The position numbers and the translations under genes were made by a program. The notes beneath the pieces are model-generated. The model was not told where the DNA came from, did not search any database, and saw only the letters and a program-made list of their open reading frames with translations. From a bacterium (lineage in GTDB: Bacteria > Vulcanimicrobiota > Xenobia > Xenobiales > Xenobiaceae), in contig JALHDH010000133.1 in the NCBI GenBank assembly GCA_022839105.1, positions 1 to 7,679 on the forward strand: 7,679 nucleotides of DNA, read 5' to 3'. Below, one piece after another: positions 1-6,710 of the stretch. Each line of letters opens with the position of its first letter. The first letter of the stretch is position 1.

Positions 1-376
1 GACCATGACCCGCTCGATCAACACCACCCTGACCACTGTCGTGGTCTGCGTCTGTCTTTACTACTTCGGGGGCGTCACCCTGAAGAGCTTCGCCTTCGCG
101 CTCCTGGTCGGCATCCTCTCGGGGGCCTACTCCTCGATCTTCCTGGCCGGGCCCGTCCTGGTCGATATCGACGCCTGGGCTCGTCGGCGGGACGCGGCCC
201 GGGCCCAGGAGCGTCGGGCCGCCGCCGAGGAGCGGGCCCGCGGCCTGTCGACCTTGCCGGCTCAGGATGAGCACGACTATCCCGTCCCGAGTGAACTGCC
301 CGAGACCTCCGGTGGGTCCTCCTCCGGGGCCTCGCGCCCTCGGCGTCGCGCCAAGGGCACCCGTCGGCGGGCCTGA
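1..376 (+). CDS. secF: SecF, protein translocase subunit (C-terminal part, 5' end outside the window)
   Basis: SecF is the inner-membrane partner of SecD; together they use the proton gradient to help SecYEG complete export of proteins. Only the end is present; the frame is open back through base 2, so the ATG at 5 is an internal methionine and not a start. Counting from that Met, the segment begins TRSINTTLTT, the usual SecF stretch before the penultimate membrane helix. Helices follow at about residues 8-24 and 28-52, the latter with the typical GILSGAYSSIFLAGPVLV pattern. After the last helix there is an unusually long hydrophilic tail of about 70 residues: an Arg/Ala/Glu-rich probable coiled coil (about 58-82), a Pro/Ser/Gly linker, and a very basic end (RPRRRAKGTRRRA). 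Many SecF proteins stop soon after the last helix. A SecDF fusion cannot be excluded because the upstream part is missing. The family call is secure. Confidence 0.93.
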   Translation, partial: TMTRSINTTLTTVVVCVCLYYFGGVTLKSFAFALLVGILSGAYSSIFLAGPVLVDIDAWARRRDAARAQERRAAAEERARGLSTLPAQDEHDYPVPSELPETSGGSSSGASRPRRRAKGTRRRA

Positions 377-399
377 GGCCTCCAGAGCCCGCGAGCGGG

Positions 400-425
400 G
401 CGCCGGATCCGATGAGGGCCGGCGC
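400..425 (+). terminator. GC-rich hairpin downstream of secF, possible terminator
   Basis: A perfect 7-bp inverted repeat, GCGCCGG at 400-406 and CCGGCGC at 419-425, encloses a 12-base loop and lies 24 bases after the secF stop. Downstream bases are only moderately T-rich (TCCGTCGTTGT) with no real U-tract, so this may be a weak or factor-assisted terminator or simply a stable RNA fold. The rest of the 121-base gap (377-497) holds the plsC-like ribosome-binding site; I see no convincing promoter in it. Confidence 0.35.
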
Positions 426-480
426 TCCGTCGTTGTACCGGCCTGGTCGCGGAATCGTAGGAAGACAGGCCCGACCTGAA

Positions 481-488
481 GAAGGGGG
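481..488 (+). promoter_or_regulatory. Ribosome-binding site of the acyltransferase gene
   Basis: GAAGGGGG lies 9 bases before the ATG at 498. It supports that ATG as the start even though the first 45 or so residues are a low-complexity Pro-rich stretch that could otherwise be suspected of being non-coding. Confidence 0.6.
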
Positions 489-497
489 TTCGAGCCC

Positions 498-1415
498 ATG
501 ACGACGCCCGCATCCATTCCCCCCTCGGGTGCCGAGCCGCCGGAGGTCCAGCCCGCTGGACCCCTCCCCGTCGGGTCGGAGCCCCGTCCCTCCCGCAGGA
601 AGCCCCTGGCCCCCGCCGTCCAGTCCGCCTCGAAGGTCTGGCGCAAGGTCGTGGGCGGGATCGGCTTCTCGCTGGCCTTCGGGGCGGCCACGGCCGGCTC
701 GATCCTCCTCTTCCGGATGCTGAACCGCACGCGGGTGCACGGACTGAGGAATATCCCCTCCCGCCACGACAACGTCCTGTACTGCCTGAACCACAACTCG
801 ATCCTGGACAACTTCGCCTTCGAGGTGGCCGCCTACATCCCCAAGATCCTCCTCCGCCCCCGCTATCTGCCCATCAGCCTGGCGGACCGGAAGAACTTCT
901 TCGGCGATCCCGACTCGCGCAAGTTCAAGGACCAGGTGCTGCGGTTGTTGGGGCGCCATTTCTTCCGCCACCTCAAGGCCCATCCCGTGGATCGCAGGTC
1001 CGGGGACCTCGAGCAGGTCGAGCAGTGGATCGAATTGCTCAAGGAGAACATCGTCATCGTCTTCCCCGAGGGCACCCGGACGCGGACCGGAGAGATCGGC
1101 CCGGGCAAGCCCGGGGTGGGGAAGCTGATCTACGACGCCCGACCCACCGTGATCCCCGTCCACATGACCGGCACCGGCGAGATCCTGGGGGTGGGGATGC
1201 GCATCCCCTACGTCTTCAAGACCATCGAGGTCTTCATCGGCGAGCCGATGGACCTCCAGACCCTGCTCCGCCGGCCTCTTCCAGAGGAGCGCAAGGACCA
1301 GTTGGCCTTCTATGCCGAGATCTCGGATGCAGTCCTGGATGTCATCCGCGAGTTGAATCCCGCCTTCAAGAAGGAATCCTCCGAGCCGGAAGGCTCTTCG
1401 GGAAGAGAATCCTGA
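498..1415 (+). CDS. PlsC-type lysophospholipid (1-acylglycerol-3-phosphate) acyltransferase family protein, 305 aa
   Basis: Members of this family move an acyl chain from acyl-ACP or acyl-CoA to lysophosphatidate or a related acceptor at the inner face of the cytoplasmic membrane, in phospholipid synthesis. Visible motifs are the catalytic HX4D box with His99 and Asp104 (NHNSILDN), a motif-II-like PVDRR at about 163-167, the acceptor-binding FPEGTR at 189-194, and motif IV VIPV at 218-221. A hydrophobic segment at about 51-72 probably anchors the protein. Residues 1-45 are Pro/Ser-rich and look disordered, an extension absent from compact PlsC proteins, which are around 240 residues. A stretch between motifs I and II (about 132-160, rich in Phe, Lys and Arg) is longer than usual. 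The substrate cannot be decided from sequence; it could act on another lipid acceptor. Its stop codon overlaps the proposed start of the next gene, suggesting co-translation. Confidence 0.88.
   Translation: MTTPASIPPSGAEPPEVQPAGPLPVGSEPRPSRRKPLAPAVQSASKVWRKVVGGIGFSLAFGAATAGSILLFRMLNRTRVHGLRNIPSRHDNVLYCLNHNSILDNFAFEVAAYIPKILLRPRYLPISLADRKNFFGDPDSRKFKDQVLRLLGRHFFRHLKAHPVDRRSGDLEQVEQWIELLKENIVIVFPEGTRTRTGEIGPGKPGVGKLIYDARPTVIPVHMTGTGEILGVGMRIPYVFKTIEVFIGEPMDLQTLLRRPLPEERKDQLAFYAEISDAVLDVIRELNPAFKKESSEPEGSSGRES
1401..1407 (+). promoter_or_regulatory. Candidate ribosome-binding site deciding a CTG start of the AI-2E-family gene
   Basis: GGAAGAG inside the last codons of the acyltransferase gene sits 4 bases before the CTG at 1412, which overlaps the TGA stop as CTGA. 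No ATG, GTG or TTG is in frame near here; the first ordinary in-frame start codons are GTG at 1550 and ATG at 1571. The purine run also encodes the acyltransferase C-terminus, so it could be coincidental. Confidence 0.35.
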
Positions 1416-2581
1416 ACGGCCTGCCTGCCGAGACCTCCGGAGCGGGGGAGCCTCCGCGCACTTTCCGCCACGCGGTTCTTGAGGCCCTGGCCGGCCGGCC
1501 CCCAGCACTGCCCCCGCGTCGGGATCCGGGCCTGGAGACGCTGTGTCTCGTGATCCTCACGGCCCTGGCCATGGGGGCCGCGGCCTGGTGGCTGCGAGAG
1601 GTCCTGGTCCCCTTCGTCTTTGCCGTCTTCCTGAACTTCGCCTTGCGTCCCCTGATCGACCTGATGAACCTGCGCCTGCGCATGCCGCGTCCGCTGGCCA
1701 CGGCGATCACGCTCCTGGTCGGGGTCCTGGTGCTCCTCTCGCTGGCGGCGGTGGTCTCGGCCTCGGTCATGCAGTTGACCCAGAGCGGTCAGGACTATCA
1801 GGCCCGGGTGAGCCAGCTCCTGGAGAGGGTCCTGGCCTGGCCCTTGATGACCCGCTTCGGCCTGGACCCTCACAGGCTCCTGAGCACGCTGGTCGACTCG
1901 GCGGCTTCTTCCTTCACCCAGATCCTCGGCGGGCTCTTCAATGCCCTCTTCAGTCTGGTCTCGCACGGGGTGGTGGTCCTGATCTACCTGGTCTTCCTGC
2001 TCTTCGGATCGACCTCTGCGACCCGGAGCGAAGGGGTCTGGGGCGAGATCCGCTCCAGCATCGAGCACTATCTGGCGGCCAAGACCGCCATCTCGCTCTT
2101 CGTGGGCGTCCTGACCTGGCTGGTGCTGCATCTTCTTGGGGTGCCCCTGGCGCTGGTCTTCGGCCTTCTGGCCTTCGCCCTGAACTTCATTCCCAACGTG
2201 GGGTCCATCGTGGCCACCCTCCTGCCGCTCCCGGTGGTCCTGTTGAGTCCGGATTTCGGCCTGGGGATCGCCTCGCTGGCGATCCTCCTGCCCGGCATGG
2301 TGCACTTCGTGGTCGGGCACCTGGTGGAACCCCGGGTCATGGGCCACCGCCTGGAACTCGACCCGGTCGTGGTCCTGCTGACCTTGATGCTGGCGGGCGT
2401 GGTCTGGGGGCCCGTGGGCATGCTCCTGGCCACTCCCATGACCGCCGTGGCCCGGATCCTGCTGGCCCGGATGCCGCTGACGGCACCCGTGGCGGTGGTG
2501 CTGGCGGGACGGGCCCGTCGGGGGGGGGAATCCGCCGGGGTGGAACCGGTCGGGGAGGAGTCGCCCGCCTCCCAGGCGTAA
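1412..2581 (+). CDS. AI-2E family transporter (PerM/TqsA-like membrane protein), about 389 aa, start uncertain
   Basis: This is an integral membrane protein of the AI-2E exporter superfamily, whose members have been tied to autoinducer-2 export (E. coli TqsA) or cation/proton exchange; the substrate here is unknown. Numbered from the CTG at 1412, about eight hydrophobic segments are seen: near 43-63, 65-85, 99-121, 180-199, 226-246, 248-278, 283-305 and 316-345. The strongest family marks are HYLAAKTAIS (219-228), GLLAFALNFIPNVGS (251-265), EPRVMGHRLELDP (306-318) and WGPVGMLLATPM (332-343), close to TqsA. The start is the weak point. GTG at 1550 gives 343 residues but would remove about half of the first membrane helix compared with TqsA, so a start upstream is likelier. 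CTG at 1412 is the best placed, with a Pro-rich 40-residue N-terminus. A nine-G run at 2520-2528 lies in the hydrophilic tail. It ends 33 bases before gloA. Confidence 0.85.
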   Translation: MNGLPAETSGAGEPPRTFRHAVLEALAGRPPALPPRRDPGLETLCLVILTALAMGAAAWWLREVLVPFVFAVFLNFALRPLIDLMNLRLRMPRPLATAITLLVGVLVLLSLAAVVSASVMQLTQSGQDYQARVSQLLERVLAWPLMTRFGLDPHRLLSTLVDSAASSFTQILGGLFNALFSLVSHGVVVLIYLVFLLFGSTSATRSEGVWGEIRSSIEHYLAAKTAISLFVGVLTWLVLHLLGVPLALVFGLLAFALNFIPNVGSIVATLLPLPVVLLSPDFGLGIASLAILLPGMVHFVVGHLVEPRVMGHRLELDPVVVLLTLMLAGVVWGPVGMLLATPMTAVARILLARMPLTAPVAVVLAGRARRGGESAGVEPVGEESPASQA

Positions 2582-2601
2582 GCCTCCGATCCTGATCACT
2601 T

Positions 2602-2609
2602 GGAGGAGG
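2602..2609 (+). promoter_or_regulatory. Strong Shine-Dalgarno of gloA
   Basis: GGAGGAGG lies 5 bases before the ATG at 2615 and fixes that ATG as the gloA start. The in-frame TTG at 2600 would begin at the Shine-Dalgarno itself and is rejected. Confidence 0.8.
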
Positions 2610-2614
2610 TTCCC

Positions 2615-3004
2615 ATGCGCATCCTGCACACGATGATCCGGGTCGGCAACCTGGAGCGCTCGATCGACTTCTATACCCGGGCCCTGGGAATGAAGCTCTT
2701 GCGCAAGACGGACTATCCCGAGGGGAAGTTCACCCTGGCCTTCCTGGGGTATGCCCCCGAGTCGGAAGCCGCGGTCCTGGAGTTGACCTGGAACCATGGG
2801 GTCGAGAGCTATGATCTCGGGAACGGATACGGGCATCTGGCCCTGGGGACCGAGGACATCCACGCGGCCTGCCGTCACATCGAGGAGGCGGGCGGGCGGA
2901 TCACCCGGCCCCCGGGTCCCATGAAGCACGGCACGACGGTCATCGCCTTTGCCGAGGATCCGGATGGCTACAAGGTCGAGTTGATCCAGGAGGGGACGCA
3001 CTGA
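2615..3004 (+). CDS. gloA: Lactoylglutathione lyase (glyoxalase I), 129 aa
   Basis: GloA isomerises the hemithioacetal formed from methylglyoxal and glutathione to S-lactoylglutathione, the first step of cytosolic methylglyoxal detoxification. The protein follows the E. coli enzyme along almost its whole length. It starts MRILHTMIRVGNLERSIDFY and keeps the four metal ligands at the same positions: His5, Glu56, His74 and Glu122. The signature EDPDGYKVEL is at 114-123. The absence of the extra insertions seen in zinc-type eukaryotic enzymes fits the short Ni/Co-activated bacterial class. It ends a few residues after the last ligand strand, slightly shorter than the E. coli protein at its C-terminus. 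It is the last gene of the + strand run, and its stop lies 24 bases from the stop of the opposing gene. Its presence implies glutathione or a similar thiol in this organism, which is inference. Confidence 0.95.
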   Translation: MRILHTMIRVGNLERSIDFYTRALGMKLLRKTDYPEGKFTLAFLGYAPESEAAVLELTWNHGVESYDLGNGYGHLALGTEDIHAACRHIEEAGGRITRPPGPMKHGTTVIAFAEDPDGYKVELIQEGTH

Positions 3005-3028
3005 GTCGAGAGGAGCCGGCCCTGGTGG

Positions 3029-3991
3029 CTACGGGAACTCGAAGTCTCCCGGGTGCTCGGCGCCGAAGGCCGGGTAGGCCTTCACGGTCGTCGAGCCGTC
3101 TGCCCCCAGGGCCATCTTGACGTGGTTCAGCGAGCACCAGGCCCCGCCGGTCGGGGCCCGGTGCTCGGCCAGGCGCAGGAGGGCCCGGGCTCGATCCGGC
3201 AGGCACAGGCCCATGCGGACCAGGCGGGTGGCCAGCTCGCCCCAGGCCTCGGCCCGCCAGAGATAGGCCTCGATGCTGAGGGTGGGTTCCGTGTCGGGAT
3301 GGATCGCGCTGGCCGCCACCAGCCGCTCCGCCAGCCCTCCGAAGAGGGCCTCGACCTGCCGATGGCGGGGGCCCAGCCAGCCCGAGAGGGCTTTCGCGTT
3401 GGGGACGGCCAGCATCAGCCGGGCGGGCGAGCCGGCCCTGGGGTAGAGGAATCCCAACCCCGCCAGGGTTCCCTCGGGACAACGGCGGAGCAGATCCTTC
3501 AGGGCCGCACGGTCCTCCGGGCCCAGGGCCTCCCCCCTGGAGCCTTCCCACAGGTGCTGCAGGATCTGCCAGGCCCCCTGGCCTCCCTCGGTGGCCCCGA
3601 AGGTCACGAAACTGGAGGGGAGGGGCAACGGTTCGTCGACATCCAGGTCGAACTCCAGGGTCCAGGCCCCGTGGCTGGTGGGCCAGGGAGGACCCTCCCG
3701 CTCCAGGGTCCGGGCCAGGGGGTGCAGCGCTTCCCAGGGCTGGCGGGCCAGCCAGGAACCCGCGCGCCGCAGCGGTTCGGCTTCCAGGGCCGGGCAGATC
3801 CAGAGGTCGACCGGCTTGCCCCGGCCCACCAGGCGGCACTCCAATCCCGCCAGGAAGCACTCTGGAAGTCGGGATGCCGCCTGTTGCACCCGGCGCAGGC
3901 GATCGGGTGGAACCAGGACCGGGGGAAGACGCGACGCCACCGTCCCGAGCAGGGCGGCCAGAGTCCGGGGGGGGGCAGAGCCTTGGGCCAG
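3029..3991 (-). CDS. Uncharacterised protein, about 320 aa, coupled to ettA; start uncertain (CTG 3991 or GTG 3940)
   Basis: I cannot assign a function. Numbered from the CTG at 3991, the chain is soluble, with no signal peptide or membrane helix. It shows patches that look conserved: GLECRL near 49-54 followed by VDLWICP; TLEFDLDVDE at 111-120; GLGFLYPRAGSPARLML at 178-194; SIEAYL at 239-244; GLCLP at 261-265; and a closing HVKM (290-293) plus VKAYPAF (303-309). I recall a family of unnamed bacterial proteins with this order of motifs (an acidic LEFD strand, then GxxxxRxxxPxRL, a GLC motif and a terminal HVK...KAY pair), but have no name for it and cannot verify the memory here. Third-position G/C is high throughout, supporting real coding. 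A Shine-Dalgarno overlapping the ettA stop points to CTG 3991; the alternative GTG 3940 gives 303 residues with a poor ribosome-binding site. It is the last gene of the - strand run. Confidence 0.72.
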   Translation of the reverse strand: MAQGSAPPRTLAALLGTVASRLPPVLVPPDRLRRVQQAASRLPECFLAGLECRLVGRGKPVDLWICPALEAEPLRRAGSWLARQPWEALHPLARTLEREGPPWPTSHGAWTLEFDLDVDEPLPLPSSFVTFGATEGGQGAWQILQHLWEGSRGEALGPEDRAALKDLLRRCPEGTLAGLGFLYPRAGSPARLMLAVPNAKALSGWLGPRHRQVEALFGGLAERLVAASAIHPDTEPTLSIEAYLWRAEAWGELATRLVRMGLCLPDRARALLRLAEHRAPTGGAWCSLNHVKMALGADGSTTVKAYPAFGAEHPGDFEFP

Positions 3992-3996
3992 GTGCG

Positions 3997-4002
3997 CCTC
4001 TC

Positions 4003-4005
<3 letters not shown>
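3997..4005 (-). promoter_or_regulatory. Shine-Dalgarno overlapping the ettA stop codon
   Basis: On the - strand the ettA stop TAG runs straight into GAGAGG, giving TAGGAGAGG. It ends 5 bases before the CTG at 3991. This arrangement would let ribosomes finishing ettA start the next gene. No standard start codon lies at usable spacing. Confidence 0.55.
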
Positions 4006-5673
<1,668 letters not shown>

Positions 5674-5710
5674 GGGCCGGCGCTTCGCCACCGTGGGGAG
5701 GGGCCCTGCC

Positions 5711-5735
5711 CAAAGGAAGGCCTGGATTCAGGCCT
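5711..5735 (-). terminator. Hairpin at the end of the Nudix gene, possible terminator
   Basis: A perfect 7-bp inverted repeat, AGGCCTG at 5718-5724 and CAGGCCT at 5729-5735, has a 4-base loop. On the - strand it is followed by TTCCTTTG, a broken U-tract. The Nudix stop codon (5728-5730) overlaps the loop and left arm of the transcript. It would separate the Nudix gene from ettA, whose ATG is 38 bases further on. Confidence 0.45.
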
Positions 5736-6192
5736 GGAAGAAGGCCTCCGGGGTGGACTGGAAGACTTCTCGGGGCATGGAGGGGGACAGGAGGGGCATC
5801 TCTTCGGGGTGATACCATTCCAGGCGCTGGGTCTCGGGGTCGGCCGTGGAGAGCGCCCCCCCCAGCACCCGGCACTCGAAGAGGATGACGCAGTACTCCA
5901 CGGTGTCCCCGTTGAGATAGGTGTTGCGGAAGTGTTCTCCGCCCAGGACGGCCGCCACCCGGACGGGTTCGACCCGAAGCCCCGTCTCTTCGAGCACCTC
6001 GCGTCGGATGGCCTGGGCCGGGGTCTCGCCCGGCTCGACGGCTCCGCCGGGAAGGGACCACTCGCCGTCCTCGGCGCGAAGTTGGACCAGGAAGCGCCCC
6101 GCGGGGTCGCGCACCAGGGCGCCGACTCCGGGCATCAGCAGGAGATCGTGGGCAATCCGCGTGCGCAGGGAGTGGATATAGGAGGATTCCAT
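5728..6192 (-). CDS. Nudix hydrolase, 154 aa
   Basis: Nudix enzymes cut nucleoside diphosphates linked to another moiety (oxidised nucleotides, ADP-ribose, NADH, nucleotide sugars). The 23-residue Nudix box is complete at 50-72: Gly50, Glu56, then REVLEETGL at 64-72 with the metal-binding glutamates Glu65, Glu68 and Glu69. The N-terminus (YIHSLRTRIAHDLLLMPGVGALV) and the later EHFRNTYLNGDTVEYCVILF (86-105) resemble the small single-domain group often annotated as ADP-ribose or 8-oxo-dGTP hydrolases. I see no residues that settle the substrate. The ATG at 6192 is chosen because the domain begins directly after it; the frame stays open upstream to 6309 but reads through the GC-rich hairpin, with no ordinary homology. 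There is no clear Shine-Dalgarno before the ATG. It lies between osmC and ettA on the same strand, with a hairpin on each side. Confidence 0.92.
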   Translation of the reverse strand: MESSYIHSLRTRIAHDLLLMPGVGALVRDPAGRFLVQLRAEDGEWSLPGGAVEPGETPAQAIRREVLEETGLRVEPVRVAAVLGGEHFRNTYLNGDTVEYCVILFECRVLGGALSTADPETQRLEWYHPEEMPLLSPSMPREVFQSTPEAFFQA

Positions 6193-6202
6193 GGCTCGGG
6201 GT

Positions 6203-6233
6203 GGGGGAGGCCCCGAATCCGGGCGCCTCCCCC
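6203..6233 (-). terminator. Long GC hairpin between osmC and the Nudix gene
   Basis: GGGGGAGGC at 6203-6211 is perfectly complementary to GCCTCCCCC at 6225-6233 (9 bp). An additional CCC/GGG inner stem (6212-6214 with 6221-6223) adds three pairs around a six-base loop. It starts 9 bases after the osmC stop and ends 10 bases before the Nudix ATG on the - strand. There is no U-tract, so it may be a non-canonical terminator, or a structure in the Nudix leader that limits translation; it occupies the place where a Shine-Dalgarno would be. Confidence 0.5.
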
Positions 6234-6242
6234 CTCCTGGTT

Positions 6243-6674
6243 CTAGGCTTTCAGCAGTTGGGCCTTCAGTCGGATCTCGACTCCGGCCAGGGCCTTGGAG
6301 ACGGGGCATCCCTTCTTGGCCCCTTCGGCGTGCTCCTGGAAGGTGGCCTCGTCGATTCCAGGCACTTCGGCCTCGCTCTCCAGGTCGATGCGGGTGATGG
6401 CAAAGCCTCCCTCCACCTTGCCCAGATGGACCTTGGCGTGGGTCTGGATTCGGCGAGGCGTGAAGCCGGCCTGGGCCAGGCCATGGCCGAAGGCCATCGA
6501 GAAGCAGCCTGCGTGGGCGGCGCCGATCAGCTCTTCGGGATTGGTGCCGGTGCCTTCTTCAAAGCGGGAGCCGAAGGAATACTGGCCCTCGAAGGCCCCG
6601 CTTCCCAGCTTCATGCGGCCCTTGCCGGAGACCAGATCGCCTTCCCAGACGGCCTCTGCGGTGCGTGCGGGCAT
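6243..6674 (-). CDS. osmC: OsmC-type peroxiredoxin (organic hydroperoxide reductase), 143 aa
   Basis: OsmC reduces organic hydroperoxides in the cytoplasm using a reactive cysteine pair, and in several bacteria is induced by osmotic or stationary-phase stress. The protein has the same length as E. coli OsmC (143 aa). It carries the two catalytic cysteines, Cys57 in AAHAGCFSMA and Cys123 in AKKGCPVS, plus the family marks AVWEGDL near the N-terminus, GTNPEELIGAAHA (43-55), GFTP, FAITRIDLESEA and VPGID. The closeness to OsmC, and not to Ohr, is shown by the WEGD start and the KAGCPVS-type second cysteine motif. The ATG at 6674 is chosen over the in-frame GTG at 6686 because a GGAGG sits 5 bases upstream of it. 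It follows the HAD gene by 36 bases and is probably co-transcribed with it. Confidence 0.95.
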   Translation of the reverse strand: MPARTAEAVWEGDLVSGKGRMKLGSGAFEGQYSFGSRFEEGTGTNPEELIGAAHAGCFSMAFGHGLAQAGFTPRRIQTHAKVHLGKVEGGFAITRIDLESEAEVPGIDEATFQEHAEGAKKGCPVSKALAGVEIRLKAQLLKA

Positions 6675-6679
6675 ATGAA

Positions 6680-6684
6680 CCTCC
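6680..6684 (-). promoter_or_regulatory. Shine-Dalgarno of osmC
   Basis: GGAGG on the - strand, five bases before the ATG at 6674. It decides the start, because the upstream in-frame GTG at 6686 overlaps this element and could not use it. Confidence 0.75.
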
Positions 6685-6710
6685 ACGGGTTGGATTCTTG
6701 TCTGGAAGGT

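Noticed and set aside
1025..1411. Upstream part of the AI-2E-family frame, with an ATG at 1025
   Set aside because: This part lies inside the acyltransferase catalytic region and translates to His/Arg/Pro/Asp-rich text. A start there would overlap the neighbour by almost 400 bases.
75..1508. A 477-codon open frame on the - strand
   Set aside because: Shadow of secF and the acyltransferase; Pro/Arg/Gly-rich with no recognisable domain.
1310..3001. A 563-codon open frame on the - strand
   Set aside because: Its Gly/Gln/Asp/His-rich translation is the complement of the AI-2E-family gene and gloA, which have full family signatures on the + strand.
3029..3991. Aromatic prenyltransferase-like (DMATS/ABBA) identity for the uncharacterised gene
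   Set aside because: The closing Lys/Tyr-containing KAY strand motif is suggestive, but I cannot identify the diagnostic diphosphate-binding pattern, so no function is assigned.
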